Positions 43,460 to 54,530 of a DNA stretch of 64,000 nucleotides are shown piece by piece. The stretch is taken from positions 1 through 64,000 of the forward strand of contig VCMS01000329.1 in assembly GCA_022539475.1 (NCBI GenBank), given 5' to 3'. The position numbers and the translations under genes were made by a program. The notes under the pieces are model-generated. The model saw only the letters and a list, made by a program, of their open reading frames with translations, was not told where the DNA came from and ran no database searches. This DNA is from Gracilaria domingensis. Taxonomy: Eukaryota; Rhodophyta; Florideophyceae; Gracilariales; Gracilariaceae. Numbering within the stretch: position 1 is the stretch's first letter; each line of letters starts with the position of its first letter.

Positions 43460-43889
43460 GCATTGTAAAAGAGCTTTATATCAGATCAAAGAAACTCGTG
43501 AGTTATTCAATTGTTTTTAAATCTTGCGTAATTATCCAAAATAAAGCCTGTCAGAAGGGTAGGATAACTCCACGAGCGCCGCGTTGATGCAATTTATTTC
43601 AGGGAATCCACAGCGGCCCGCTGTGGATTCCGTGAAATAAATTGCATTTGTTCGTTCGTTTTCTCCCCCTCGTGCTGGGCAGATGTAGGAAGTTGCCAAC
43701 TTTCAAGTTGGTGCAATGCTGGTCCGTTCAACCAACGCCGTTAACACCTACACGCTCTTCCGCCCTCTCACCGGCCGAAGCTTAAGAGTGAATTTACCTC
43801 CAGTTTTTCTCCCATGCCGATGGATGAACGAGGTAACACATCTGGTTGTGGCAAGCGGAAACGTCGAGGTTCAGATTCCTCTTCGTATT
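43460..43889. other. non-coding stretch
   Basis: Short ORFs only. The notable content is the hairpin at 43,587-43,647. Confidence 0.5.
43587..43647. repeat. near-perfect 30 bp hairpin
   Basis: The arms 43,587-43,616 and 43,618-43,647 are reverse complements over 29 of 30 bases, with a one-base centre. An AT-rich outer part (atgcaatttatttca) surrounds a GC-rich inner part (atccacagcgg). It could be a tiny palindromic mobile unit, a transcription or RNA-processing stem, or a small-RNA precursor. Confidence 0.85.
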
Positions 43890-44654
43890 TTAATCAAAGA
43901 GTCTTGGACCTTCAATTGGGCTTGCCAAAAGCCGCTGCAACCTGCAACAAATTGAAATATACTCATATGTGGCAGGGTTTGCACCACTCGACTGAGAACA
44001 GTAGCCACAACTGGTGACAGAATAATCCATTCTCACCCGAAGTGCCTTGTAAAACCTCCCACAGCACCGATGCTCACTCGACTCAACACCAGAATTGCGC
44101 AGCAGTGCTTCTCTTATGCTTTTGAATGAAGTATAGCGAAGATGTGGCTCATCTTCAGATGTTAAATCTCTGATGCAATCCTCCATGAAACTGTCAGAAA
44201 CAGCATGCTTGATCCCTAATCCTAGTATCTTGGAGTGCTTCTCCATAAACATTCTGAACTTGAAGTCTCTGCAAACTGGATAAGCACTACGTAGAAGAGC
44301 ATCTGAGTCACGATTGGAATTCTGAACAGGATTGGTGGCTACAGAGTTGGTTGTGCTGCTCGAGTTGAGGCTAAACTCTGAGGTCGCATAGTTGTCATAC
44401 GGTTTTCCTGTACTTTCATCGTCAAGATCTGCTCCACGATCGTGTGAAAGAGTTTCAGTAGAACTTTGAAAACTAGAATGAGAATACGCTGGTGAAACAG
44501 ATTCATGTTGGTTGAGAAAATTCCCCTCCGCATCTGACATACTGCTCTTATTTGAGTCGGCTAGGTCCTTAAGAGCATCCCAGATGGCTTGCAACTGTGG
44601 TATGTCATTAATAGCTTCTGGAAGTGGTAGAAAGATTGTCCTTCCCGATTCCAA
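43890..44654 (-). pseudogene. CACTA-like (Tnp2-family) transposase fragment
   Basis: A 254-codon open stretch. The N-terminal ~110 residues are Ser/Asn-rich. Near 140-230 are HSKILGLGIKHAVSDSF, RCCGRFYKALR, SCGYCSQSSG and YEYISICCRLQRLLASP. A zinc-ribbon-like Cys pattern followed by a Y-x-x-I-x-x-RLQRL-x-ASP motif resembles the region ahead of the catalytic domain of CACTA transposases. The frame reads on upstream across MITE copy 2 for about 20 codons (DLYEAQNSCANEALESG) once the MITE and one CAT are removed, stopping at a TGA near 44,960. The catalytic part is absent, so the call is moderate. Confidence 0.45.
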
Positions 44655-44670
44655 TGCCTCATTTGCGCAT

Positions 44671-44906
44671 CCCAGGCGGAACTATCTGTCATTAGCTTTT
44701 CAATCCGATTCCTATATCTGCCAAAATTTTCTTAGTACTCCAATATCTTTTCAATGGCAATTACATGTAAAATTTTTTGGCTTGCCATCTCTCAATAGAA
44801 ATTCAATATGTTACCGTTTTCTTTAATTACCAGAGTTCCTAAAGGATTCTTTTTGAAGCGTGAATGAAATCTTAATGACAGAAGCACTCCAGTATTTCCG
44901 CCTGGG
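44671..44906. mobile_element. MITE copy 2 (236 bp, 3 bp target duplication)
   Basis: Perfect 11 bp terminal inverted repeats (cccaggcggaa … ttccgcctggg), flanked by direct CAT (44,668-44,670 and 44,907-44,909). Same length and orientation as copy 1. It lies at the 5' end of the CACTA-like frame. Confidence 0.9.
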
Positions 44907-44959
44907 CATGAGTTCTGTGCTTCATAGAGGTCTGCTTGGACACTATCTTGCCCGGATCA

Positions 44960-46823
44960 CAACGACAATGGTAACTGGAATGGCAGATATAACCGAGGGC
45001 AACCATAATTGTAACTGTTCTGAATCAGAATTAAGGAAGAACATGAATATACGGTGTATTATGACGTATCGAAGTATTTGGAAGGCATTAGAGATTGGGA
45101 TTGTCACGGAACTCAGACAAGCAAATAAGACACCCGAACGAAGGGATCTCGATCGGGAACAATGCGGGGCTATGAACCATTGGCGACTTTAAGCGAAGAG
45201 ATTATCCAAATTAAAATGGCGTTGCAGTTTCGTTTCGACAAGAACAAATCAAACGCGAGTACAAACCGTCGAGAATCGATACTTAACTTTTCAGAACTTC
45301 ACGGATATGTATGTCTCTTTCAGGACCAGAACCCGGGTTTAAGTTTGCCGAACGCTGGACGACAGTCACTCTCATTTCAACATCACGCACTGAGACGTAT
45401 CCCATTCAAACCATTTCAACGCTACCATCCATTATGGTGATTCTAGGTGGGAACAAGTTCTCCTTGACCCTCATAGGACCGCACTGTGAAGGATACCAGC
45501 AGTTTCAGCATCGAGAAGATGATGGAGCTCGCGATACATGCTCACAACCACAGTCTTGATGACGGCGACGAAAATCGTCTTGATTTCTCGTCAACGCCCA
45601 GGAAGTACTCCATCAATGTGTTGGCAACAGTAGGCCGGAAGTTGCAGACCTGTGGAGTATTCGCAGAGCACATTGGAAAGAAAAGCTACCCTACCATTCA
45701 GAAGTGCACAGCACCCCACCTCTTCAACGAAGCCGTTGAACAGATAGTACTGCACATCAACCGGAAGCACAGGCTCCTGGAGTATACAGAGGGTGACTGC
45801 GGGGCTTCGAAGTCTATCATCCAGAAGCTCAGGAACGCTGTTACTCATTCCAATGCTGATAAGAAGGCAGCTTCAGGTAAAGAGAACAAAGGACATCGAA
45901 AGCCAGGCCACACGAAGACAAACATTACCACCTTGCCTAGCACGAAAGGTAATTAGATGAAGCGCAACAAAGATAGGAACGGTGGCACGCGATCAGCAGC
46001 GAGAGAAATGTCACAGGACCAAGGTAACTCTACTGTCCGTAGAGTTATAAATAGCAGCTGTACTCAAGCAGATGAAAGAATGGAGAAGGATAGGAGTGGA
46101 AAACGAATCGGTCGCAAGAGAAAAAGCAGTTTAAGAAGCGACAGTTCTTCCAAGCATCCAATTGCGGAACCTAGGGCGAAGATGAGACGCCTTACTCCCA
46201 GTTTCACCCGGAAGAAAAGAGTGTCTCCAATCATAGAACACTCATCAGATGATGATATAGAATTCGACAACCGGGAAAACGGATGCCGATCTCATTCCAC
46301 TCGAAATTCAAGATTGGACAAAGAGAACAGCTGCTTGTCAAATGAGAGCTCTATGAATCATTATTCACAAGATGTCTCGAAAAAGCACAATGACAGAACG
46401 GGCGATCTGACTGCACAATCTTCTGTCCTGAACAAGAGTGCGGGAAGAACACAAAGACGCACTGAGTCACCACCCAATCAGGAAATAAACACACTTGAGG
46501 AAGATGATGAAGTTACTCCAATTCATAAGGAATCAAAGAATAGAAATAAGAGAGCGATCGCTCGCAATGATGGTACCACTGAAAACCGTTGCCGTATTGA
46601 AGGCTGCAGGATGAGTGGCGCAACAGCTCATAAGTGCCAGATATGTAAGAAGCCAATGCACAATTTTTGCGGTATGCGAGCTTTTCGCGAAGCATATGTG
46701 GAACGACAGTTCATCTGTTCTCTCAAGTGTTTAGGACTTCGCTTGCTTCCGATTACTCTGAATTCAGACTCGCTTGATCGTAAACAAAGTCCTTTCGATC
46801 CTCGAAGAAGAGTGCTTCCATGA
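44960..46823 (+). pseudogene. unknown gene ending in a cysteine-rich zinc finger
   Basis: Plus-strand coding-like sequence changes frame from about 44,960-45,192 to 45,162-45,300, then 45,311-45,480, then 45,486-46,823. The last frame is open except for TAG at 45,954-45,956. Pieces include KFAERWTTVTLISTSRTE, IEKMMELAIHAHNHSLD and CTAPHLFNEAVEQIVLHI. After that comes a ~230-residue Lys/Arg/Ser/Asp-rich linker. Near the end is CRIEGCRMSGATAHKC, followed by CKKPMHNFC and ICSLKC. The C/H spacing suggests a cross-braced zinc finger of the kind found in transposon-linked proteins. The basic linker suggests nuclear location. I do not recognise the family. Confidence 0.45.
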
Positions 46824-47602
46824 GTTTCCACTTGAGTAATAAATTGTAACGTTCAATCTGTCTTACCGCTTTTTTCGTAACAAACCTTTCTTCCAAGCTG
46901 GCAAGCTCAGTACAAAGCACTGCAATATATGTCGAGACAACACCGTATGAAGCATAGAACCGTGAGGCAAGAGTTCAAACATAGGGCAGCGGAATCCCTG
47001 AAAGCATAATGAGAGCTCTGTGATGAGATGGATACGATTATGATCGCAACAATTGCGGTCGTGTAGGAAAAATCCCTGTGTTGGATAGGAATCGTGCAGA
47101 TATTACAAAAGGTACAATGCACTGTTAAAAACCAAGTTTTCGTCAAAATGAAAACTGCGTCCTCCATCAAGAAAGTTTCTTCCTAAAATATAGCCGTTTC
47201 GGTGTACATAGATAAATGATCTCTCCTTCAGATCATTAGTGTTTCAGAGCCAAACCCATCGCTTTGCATGCACAAGCAGATATCTGACAATAATTCAATG
47301 TCGCAACATGTCAATTAATTAAAACCTAACACAACTTACAACACGAAAGAGGTAAGCATATTCAAAGACACTGCTCTGTGGTCTACACAACAGAGTAAAC
47401 TCTCAACCGTGCTTGAGCTCTAAATAAAGGTGTGGAATCTGACGAGCAAAAAGCTGCAACGTTTGCAGTGCGCCATATTATAACCCTCCAGCTCCACTGG
47501 ACGTGATCAACGGTACCCTCAGCCGCCCTATCTCTCTACTTCAAAGAGCCTCCGCCTCTTTTTTACAAGACGCACATACCTTCTTGTTCTGACCACAAAC
47601 TA
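46824..47602. other. non-coding stretch between broken genes
   Basis: AT-rich sequence without a supported gene. It may hold the 5' end of the hAT element. I could not find its terminal inverted repeats. Confidence 0.5.
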
Positions 47603-49926
47603 ATGGAACAGAATCGTTGCGCTATCAGCTCAAATGCCGAATCCTCATCTGCATCTAGAAAAGGAGGACGGCCGAAGAAATGGTGGATGGAAGAGAACTT
47701 TGAGCTTCATCGATCTATTTTAAACAATGGGCCTATGGTGTGGAAATGAAAGTCTTGTCCATCTCAAATTCGCTCTGCAAGAGCAAATGCCCCCAAGTTT
47801 GGAGCATATCTTCTTCGTTGCAAGGGAATAGACAAACCTACATGACAAAGGCTCCTGCAAGAGGAAAGACTGAAGAAGTTGCATTCTGAAATGGGGCATG
47901 TGTCCACCGTCTTCGGATACCATCTTACACCAATTCGAAGAGGAAAGCCAGAAGACAACAATATTCTGGAAAGCGGTATTCCGGTTGTCCGAAAGTCGTT
48001 GAAGTTGGAAGATACTGTCGAGAATGATGAGGTTGCTACGGACATTGGCACCGAGTTTCATGAAAGGATTACAAAGCTTATGGTAGCTCGCTTGCTTCCG
48101 TTTTCGTTGTTAAGTAGGTGTCCAGGAGAGGACCACTTCTACCAAATATTGACGTGTTTGAACCCACGAATGGCAGAGGAACTACCAACGCCTTCGAAAA
48201 TGAGTGAAGTGCATCTCACTAACTACTTCAAGCACATGAATCTAACCGTTTCCCAATCCATTTCCAACGCATTAAGAGATGGCTTTGGGACTTTAATATT
48301 TGACGGATGGGCAGATTGCACTGGCGCAAGCGTTGTTAAGATGCTACTTTCAGTTATTGGCAGTCATGAAGCCGGACGAACGTATTTTCTCAAGTCCATT
48401 ATGACCGGTTTTCAGCGTTGTGATGCTACATTTTTCGCGGATGCTCTCCAGCAGTCAATGTCTGAATTTGGCAGTATGAGTAACATTTGCGCTGTTGTTA
48501 GTGGCAACTCCAGTAGCTGCGTAAGCGCGAAAGCAGAATTGAAGCGCAGGTACGATCACCTAATTTCTTGTCAAGATCAGACGCACTTAGCAAATCTTCT
48601 AATGCGGGACTTCGGATGACTGGCGTCGGTCGAGAAAGTACTTCGAGAGGTGAGCTTCGTTTCCGCCGAGATCCGCAACAGATCTAAGCTATACCACGCT
48701 TTGAAGATAGCGAAGGAAGCTCACAATGCTGCGTTATTTCTCCGAGGGGAGATTGTGAGCGGCGAGGAATTTGATCAGCACAATCGCGTTCGCCTGCCAA
48801 GGTCGGCAATTGTACCAAAGCGAATGGCAGCCACGAGGTTCGCTTCATGCGAGTCCATGCTCTTTGCGTTTCTGAGATTCCGCGAAATAGTGAAAGAACT
48901 GACCATTCGCCCAGACTTTGGAAGCAACTTGTTTGGTGCAAGAGACCCTGGCCGTCGACAGTCCTTCATCTCTTCTATTTTTGATGATGACTTATATGAA
49001 AGCGCGTTAGATGTATACCATGTAATGAGACTCGTAAGGCAATATTTGCGTTTCTTTGATGATGAATCCTCTTCCTAATATCTGAGGTTCTGCCTCTAAC
49101 ATTTGTCCTCCGCAAGAAGCTTGGCTTATTACCTACTAGAACATTTTATACAGTGAACGTCGTCTCGAGGTTATGGAAGTGTTTGACAACGTTTCAATCG
49201 GAAGGAAGATACCGCTCTTGCAAAGCGTTCAATATGTTTCCTTCTTTCTTGATCTTCGCAGTTCGCTACTACACACTACGTCCTACGACGAGCAAATAAT
49301 GAAAGCAATTGAGTGCTTCGTTCGTTCGTCCGTGTTTCCGGACTACGAGAAATCTGACGATCATGGTGGAGTAGCGGGTGCTATTCAAACTATTTTCAGG
49401 GAGCTAATATTTCTCCGAGCTAGCTGAAAATCTGATTTGCAAGGAAGCGGATCCCCGTTAACGTGCTGTCTATGTTTTTCTTGATGCTAATTGTCTACTG
49501 GGTTAAGTACAAGAGGTGCTCACTGCTCAGAGCATTTGCCTTGCGATTTCTTTGCACCGGCCCCTCATCCGCGAGTGCTGAGCGGAGCTTCAGTCTTCAA
49601 CAAAGGGTTCGAACTCAGACTAGAAACAGGCTCTTGGATGAGAAGGTACAAAACGTGGTTTTCTGAGCAATGAACGACCGCTCTTCAAAGTTTGCGTCAA
49701 CTGGGAAGGAAAAGAAGTGAAGAAAATGTCTAAGCAGAGAGTGGGATAAAGGTTTACTAAGTAATGCTGTTTCCTCGAACTCAAACGTAAACGGGATTGG
49801 CGTTGATGTGTTCTTAGATGCTTCAGCGGAAGAAGAGACTTTACACTACGATTCAGATGATGACATTGCTTTTGCTCCTACCCCTGATCGTATAAGTACA
49901 CAGTTACTCCACTGGTATATCGAATG
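47603..49926 (+). pseudogene. hAT-superfamily transposase remnant (DUF659 type)
   Basis: The frame from ATG 47,603 runs to 49,078 with no indel. It is broken by TGA at 47,747, 47,843 and 48,617. The N terminus has an AT-hook-like KGGRPKK and a BED-like zone. The RNase H-like core has LIFDGWADCTGASVVK, a likely first catalytic Asp, then SCQDQTHLANLLMRDFG, the C…H motif. After 49,078 the frame changes: 49,173-49,427, then 49,463-49,666. The last holds the hAT dimerisation motif SSASAERSFSLQQR, which normally ends these proteins. An acidic tail (EEETLHYDSDDDIAF) follows to 49,926. At 48,617 the stop sits where Trp would fit (FG*LASVEKV). Confidence 0.85.
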
Positions 49927-49964
49927 AAAGACATTTCTTCAGTACTCAGGTTCAGGATTATTCG

Positions 49965-50903
49965 CTATCTTCCTCGCAAGTTACTTTTCGAACTGGCCTT
50001 CCATTTCAGCGTTGCACCCTTCGTTTCTTGAGTAGCCTTTCCCGTTGATATCTTTTTATTCATCTTACGCTTTCGTCCACTCTTGTTAGTTTCGGTTTGA
50101 CCTTGCCTCTCTACTTTCCGTATGTCCACAATGTGAGAGAATGTAAATGATTCAACAACGCATATATTGAAAATCCTCTTGCTAATCCTAAGTGCAATCC
50201 TCTCAAGGCAGTCTAGCACGATTCCATTCGAACAGTCAAACACCACTACATGATCAGAGTGTTCTCCTTCTTTATCCACACCGCTTAGTTGCAAAATGAA
50301 GACGCCTTCTGAACAATTTAATAACCAGTTGCTCAAATCCTCTCTTTTTGGTAGCCCTCTCACTTTAAATGTCTTCATGTTCTGCTCAAGCCATGTCCCT
50401 ACGTTTCGAACATGAGAGAAAGGCAATGGTCCAAAGCTGAGTAAAGTCCGAGCACCCTGATCGTCAGAGATGGCATGGACGGCATTCGCCAAAGGCCGCA
50501 CGCAGACACTCGCCTTCTTGGTTCATGCAAAATACTTGTGTGTCGCGCAAAATATCTCTTTCAGAAAGCACACTGGGCTCCCGAGCTCCTGGTCTACCAA
50601 GATCGATAAACTTGTCCTGATTGGCTCGATAGTACTCATACAGACGCGTTTTGAAGAGGTCGTAAGCCCACGGTTTGTACTGCAGTCTGACGGAGACATT
50701 TTGATTGCAACTGTTCTTTATCGTCTCAAGTTCCGAATGGATGGTTGATTGTAGCATTCCAAGAGAATTGTTGATTCTGACATCAAGAGACTGGTATTCA
50801 AACTTCCAGAATTACTGCTTTCCTCCTGTTCGAAGAGAAGAGGCGTAATATGCGGAACGTTCAAAGCCCTTGATTGTACCGGTAGACCACATGATACGAG
50901 CAA
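49965..50903 (-). pseudogene. unknown gene with thiol-peptidase-like Cys and His motifs, frameshifted
   Basis: Three minus-strand frames fit end to end: 50,903-50,718, 50,757-50,464 and 50,501-49,965. A joined reading around 50,480 gives EGECLRAA followed by ANAVHAISDDQG. Downstream are GVFILQLSG, EHSDHVVVFDCSNG and IVLDCLERIAL. A Cys at the start of a helix, an H-x-VVFD strand and a later Asp resemble the layout of papain-like or OTU-like folds. That is inference from pattern alone. The C terminus is Lys-rich. It lies 3' to 3' with the hAT remnant and might be an accessory gene of a transposon. Confidence 0.4.
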
Positions 50904-51276
50904 TTCCGTACGGCCTTTGGTCGTCCATTTCTTCCTTTCTACCGGATTGTAGTGTTCACGATTGTTTCTCGCTCGCTTCGGTCGCTTGTATCTAGCGATA
51001 CTACGGCCCCCAGGAGCAGATATGATGTCCGGCCTTCAACGAGCTCTCTCGCTCGCTGCAAATACAATCGCTTCTTCTACTTCCCGCAGATGAGGGAGAG
51101 GGAGGAGCTGCGTTGCGACGATTGGGTTTCATCCAACTCGCCCCGAAGCTCAGGTCATATACACCCCCAAGCAGTAGCCACGCAATCTTATGAAGTGCAG
51201 CACTGCTCTTTGCGGCCTGTTTCCGCTTCTCGAAACGCCGGTTCCCTACCTAGACCACTTTGACATGCAGTCAGGT
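50904..51276. other. short intergenic stretch at the edge of the GC-rich island
   Basis: A 103-codon plus-strand ORF (50,952-51,263) shows no domain and is probably chance. Confidence 0.35.
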
Positions 51277-52330
51277 TCAACCGTGATTGAATCCACCAAG
51301 TTGTGATCTTCGTCGCCCCCCACCCTGCTGCCAAACGCTTAGCAGCCATCGCGCCCATTCCCACCCGCCGCCATTACCTCCGCCGCCGTCGCGGGCACTC
51401 GTCCCGTTCGAGACAGCCTGCCCCTCCTGTGGAGCTTCTCGCTTCCGCGAGCGCAGTCCGCAACACACAGCTGCGCAGCCGCGTGAACGACGAAGACTGG
51501 TGGCTGGTAGAGCGAAGACAGGCGCAGCTGGCGGCGCTGGGAGAGTCGGACAAAGAGCGCGAGTAGCGTGAGGTGGGAGGTATTGCGGCGCGATGGCGGC
51601 ACCAAGGTGGCCAGGTGGCCGCGCGCGCGTGCGGCACGGCACCCAGCACGCGCGCGGCCAATGGAAAGAAGATCTCGGGCACGTGCAGGAAGGTGGCGCC
51701 ACGCCGGCGTAAAACGCAGTCGCGTGCCCACGCGAGCCGCTGCGGGGCCAAGCGCAACAGCGCTTCCGCGTCGCCCAGGCGCCCGTAGTGCACGGCTAGC
51801 ACGCCGCGGCCGCACGGTAAGCCGCGCAGCAGCCGCAAGCGCAGCGCAGTGCCCGCAGCGCACGGCGCGCCCAGCTGGCCATGGTGGTTAGCAGCGGCGT
51901 GCCGTCCACTAGCTGCGGAATAAGCACGCAGCGCACCGCGCGCCGCGCCGCGATGCGCTAGCCAGGCGTCGGCGGCAGCGGTGGGGTGTGCGGCGCTGCA
52001 TGCGAGCGCAGCGACAGCGGCGTGGCCGCCAGCGCGCCCAGAAGTGGCAACGTGAGCCCGTCCGACAGCAGCACTAGCCATGAGCGCGCCGCATTGGCGG
52101 CGCCGTTTGCCGCATTGGCGGCGTCGTTTGCTGCAATAGCAGCGCCGTCTTGGCGCCCAGCGCCGTCGATGCGAACGACGCTAGATAGCTGCGGCCGCTG
52201 CAAACCAAGTGCCGCTTGCCGTCGCGACGCTGCCACCAGCGCGCACCGTATGCAGAACGCCACCGCCGCCCGCGCAAATCGATTAAATTTGCGGTGACGT
52301 GTGAGAGTGGGGCCGCCACTGCGCTACCGC
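51277..52330 (-). pseudogene. GC-rich unknown gene, copy 1
   Basis: Minus-strand reading from about 52,263 gives ALGLQRPQLSSVVRIDG, WLVLLSDGLTLPLLGALA, a TAG near 51,959, then LVDGTPLLTTMASWARRAL, RGLPCGRGVLAVHYG, RLAWARDCVLRRRGATFLHV. Copy 2 at 58,330-59,040 encodes a clearly related protein, so the minus strand is the coding strand. There are Ala/Asn repeats (NAANGAANAA). GC and third-position GC are very high. Family unknown. At least one stop and probable frame changes suggest decay. Confidence 0.5.
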
Positions 52331-52349
52331 CTTTTTAATCGATTTGCGC
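52272..52349. repeat. 16 bp inverted repeat at the GC-rich gene/GCN1 junction
   Basis: gcgcaaatcgattaaa (52,272-52,287) and tttaatcgatttgcgc (52,334-52,349) are exact reverse complements 46 bp apart. A related ttattcgatttgc stands at about 59,020 beside copy 2 of the GC-rich gene. It may be part of a duplicated promoter, with a TATA-like gattaaaa on the minus strand. Confidence 0.7.
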
Positions 52350-53030
52350 CCGCGTCCCGCACCGCGCCTTCTCCCAACCTACCTGTCTCGAAGGCCGCTA
52401 GTATTCAAGCCCAAAAATCGGAGCGAGCCTTTCGTCATGCCAGAGCTCTGCTGATGACACTTTCAGATCCAGCGTCTGTTGCACCGCAGGGTATGCACGA
52501 CATGATTAGCAGGGTTTTATCTTTGTTCTTATCTTTCGCGAACTTCGAAATGTTAGAAGCATCGTGTCGTCGATCAATTTCCGCTCTAACCAGTACAGTT
52601 AGTCGAATATTGAAGTCCGTTGATGACGAGATCCCGGGGTGTCTGTACGGCCTTGAAAAGGGGGAAGATGTCAGTAGTATTATTACAAGAATCGTTCTCT
52701 TCCTGCAATCGATAGTCCCGCCAGCTCTGGAAGCTGAAGACTTCGCATGCGTTCTGCCCATTATTCAGGCTTCTCTTCTTCGCGACCCTAGCAATTCAGA
52801 GCAGAGTGAATTGTCGAGAAGAGTGGGAGCGAGAAAAGAAAAAAAGCAGTCGTAAAGGCGGCCTCTCAAGTTCTTCTTGAACACTGCAAACCGGAAGCCG
52901 TCCATGCCGCTGTTGCAGCTGCCAGGTCAAAAGCTTGATTGTTGATCTTGAAAGTCCTGGAAAGAGAAGATGGTGCCTTCACCGCAGCGGCTGATGCACT
53001 AGCTTTCCTCACTGGCACAGCCCTGAGTCC

Positions 53031-53182
53031 TGCTGCCGACGCCCTAATTCAGGCCTACCATGGCATTGTTTCTCGGAAGTCATCGGTTCGAGATGCGGTC
53101 TTAGCGTGCTGCCGACGCCCTCTGTCAGGCCTACCATGGCATTGTTTCTCGGAAGTCATCTGTTCGAGATGCGATCTTAGCG
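53031..53182. repeat. 76 bp tandem duplication inside GCN1
   Basis: 53,031-53,106 and 53,107-53,182 are about 93-95% identical (tgctgccgacgccct … ttagcg). Because 76 is not a multiple of three, the reading frame moves from frame 1 to frame 2 across it. This matches the frames on either side. Confidence 0.9.
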
Positions 53183-54103
53183 TCGTTAACAAGGCTTTTT
53201 CCGCTGCCATCTTCTACTATTGATTGCCCTCGTGATGCATCGTTAGGAAGAGCTTTGTGGCTAGCTCGTTTTGATCCAGACGATGCCAATGCAGAACTTT
53301 CAAGTGAACTGTGGGAGAATTACAATCATCCATTGAACATTCACGAGGATGTGTTGATCTTGATGGATCTGATTACTCGGAGGGAGCCAGATGTTCGCCT
53401 CATGGCTGCCAAGGCAATAGCGTCTGCTCCTCACGGAAAGGAAACTGAAATTACTCGAAACGAATGTCTTCTAAGAATTTTTGACACCTACACAGCACAC
53501 TTGCCAGCCCAACGTGAGGATACTGACTCAAAGACTTTATCTGTCAAAAAGAGAATTTTACCAGCATTAAAGAGGGGGTGAGATCGATCAGATTCGGAAA
53601 AAGCTGAAGACGAGAGATGGACTGCCGGTGAAGGAGTCGCGCTGGCAATCGAACATACTGCGCTGAAGAAGTCTTTCACTGCTAAAGAAACAATCATAGT
53701 ATTTTCGTTTCTTGCCGGAAGGAGTCTTGGCGATGAAAACAAGACAGTCTGGGACTACACGGAAAAAGCAGAAATGGCTGTTGTGGTTGCTGCGGATGAG
53801 CACGACCCGATGTTGCTTCTTTTCATGATATAGAAGCAGTTAAATGATTCTGTCAATGCGTCCATGACACAAGATGAGATTCTTCATACGGATCAAACGA
53901 GGGAGAACCTAGTCATGAGCCTTGGATCAGTAGCTAGCTTTTTGCCTTTGGATGATGATCGTGTGGAAAAGATAGCAAGACAGGTCATCGAGAGTGCATT
54001 GGAAACTCCATCCGAGGTTGCTCATAACGCTGCTGCTCGATGTCTCGCATCCCTCGCCAATGCAGTCATATCACGGGAAGGAGATCAAACTCTCGTGATC
54101 TAG

Positions 54104-54530
54104 CGATCCGATTTGATACCCTAATGATCCTCAGAGTCTTTGTTTGACATTAGTTGTCATAATGTTACCAAGACATGTCACGTGTGATGTCTGCCTCGTC
54201 AGTTGACGTCATGACTGACTTCATAGTTTCGGTGCCTTGCTGGAATTTCTACAAATGGACACGTTGCAGGAACTTCTAGAAGCTTCTAGAAGACTCCACT
54301 GTCAATTTTTACGCACAGTTTCTACACTAATTCCGACGCAAGGGCCAGTACTCATAGACACATTAGTTTGAGGGATATTCTAGAAAGCTGCGTTAGCGAC
54401 CTTATTCTCGAAGTTCCGATTCTCCATATAAACCCTGGTCGACTGCCCGAACTCTCCTCGGCAGTCACCATCGTTCACGTTCTCAACCATTGTTCAACCT
54501 CAGACCCAGTGTTCTAACAGACGGCGACAA
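54104..54530 (+). mobile_element. LTR- or promoter-like insert in GCN1 with heat-shock-element motifs
   Basis: About 427 bp of non-coding DNA replaces some 60 GCN1 residues. It has a TATA box (ccatataaacc, 54,424-54,434). Upstream are four abutting nGAAn-type units, cTTCt aGAAg cTTCt aGAAg, at 54,273-54,292. A two-unit site aTTCt aGAAa lies at 54,377-54,386, and aTTCt cGAAg plus a weak third unit at 54,404-54,418. Such arrays are the binding site of heat-shock factor. Length, TATA position and a TG…ACA outline suggest a solo LTR, but I find no clean target-site duplication. Confidence 0.5.
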
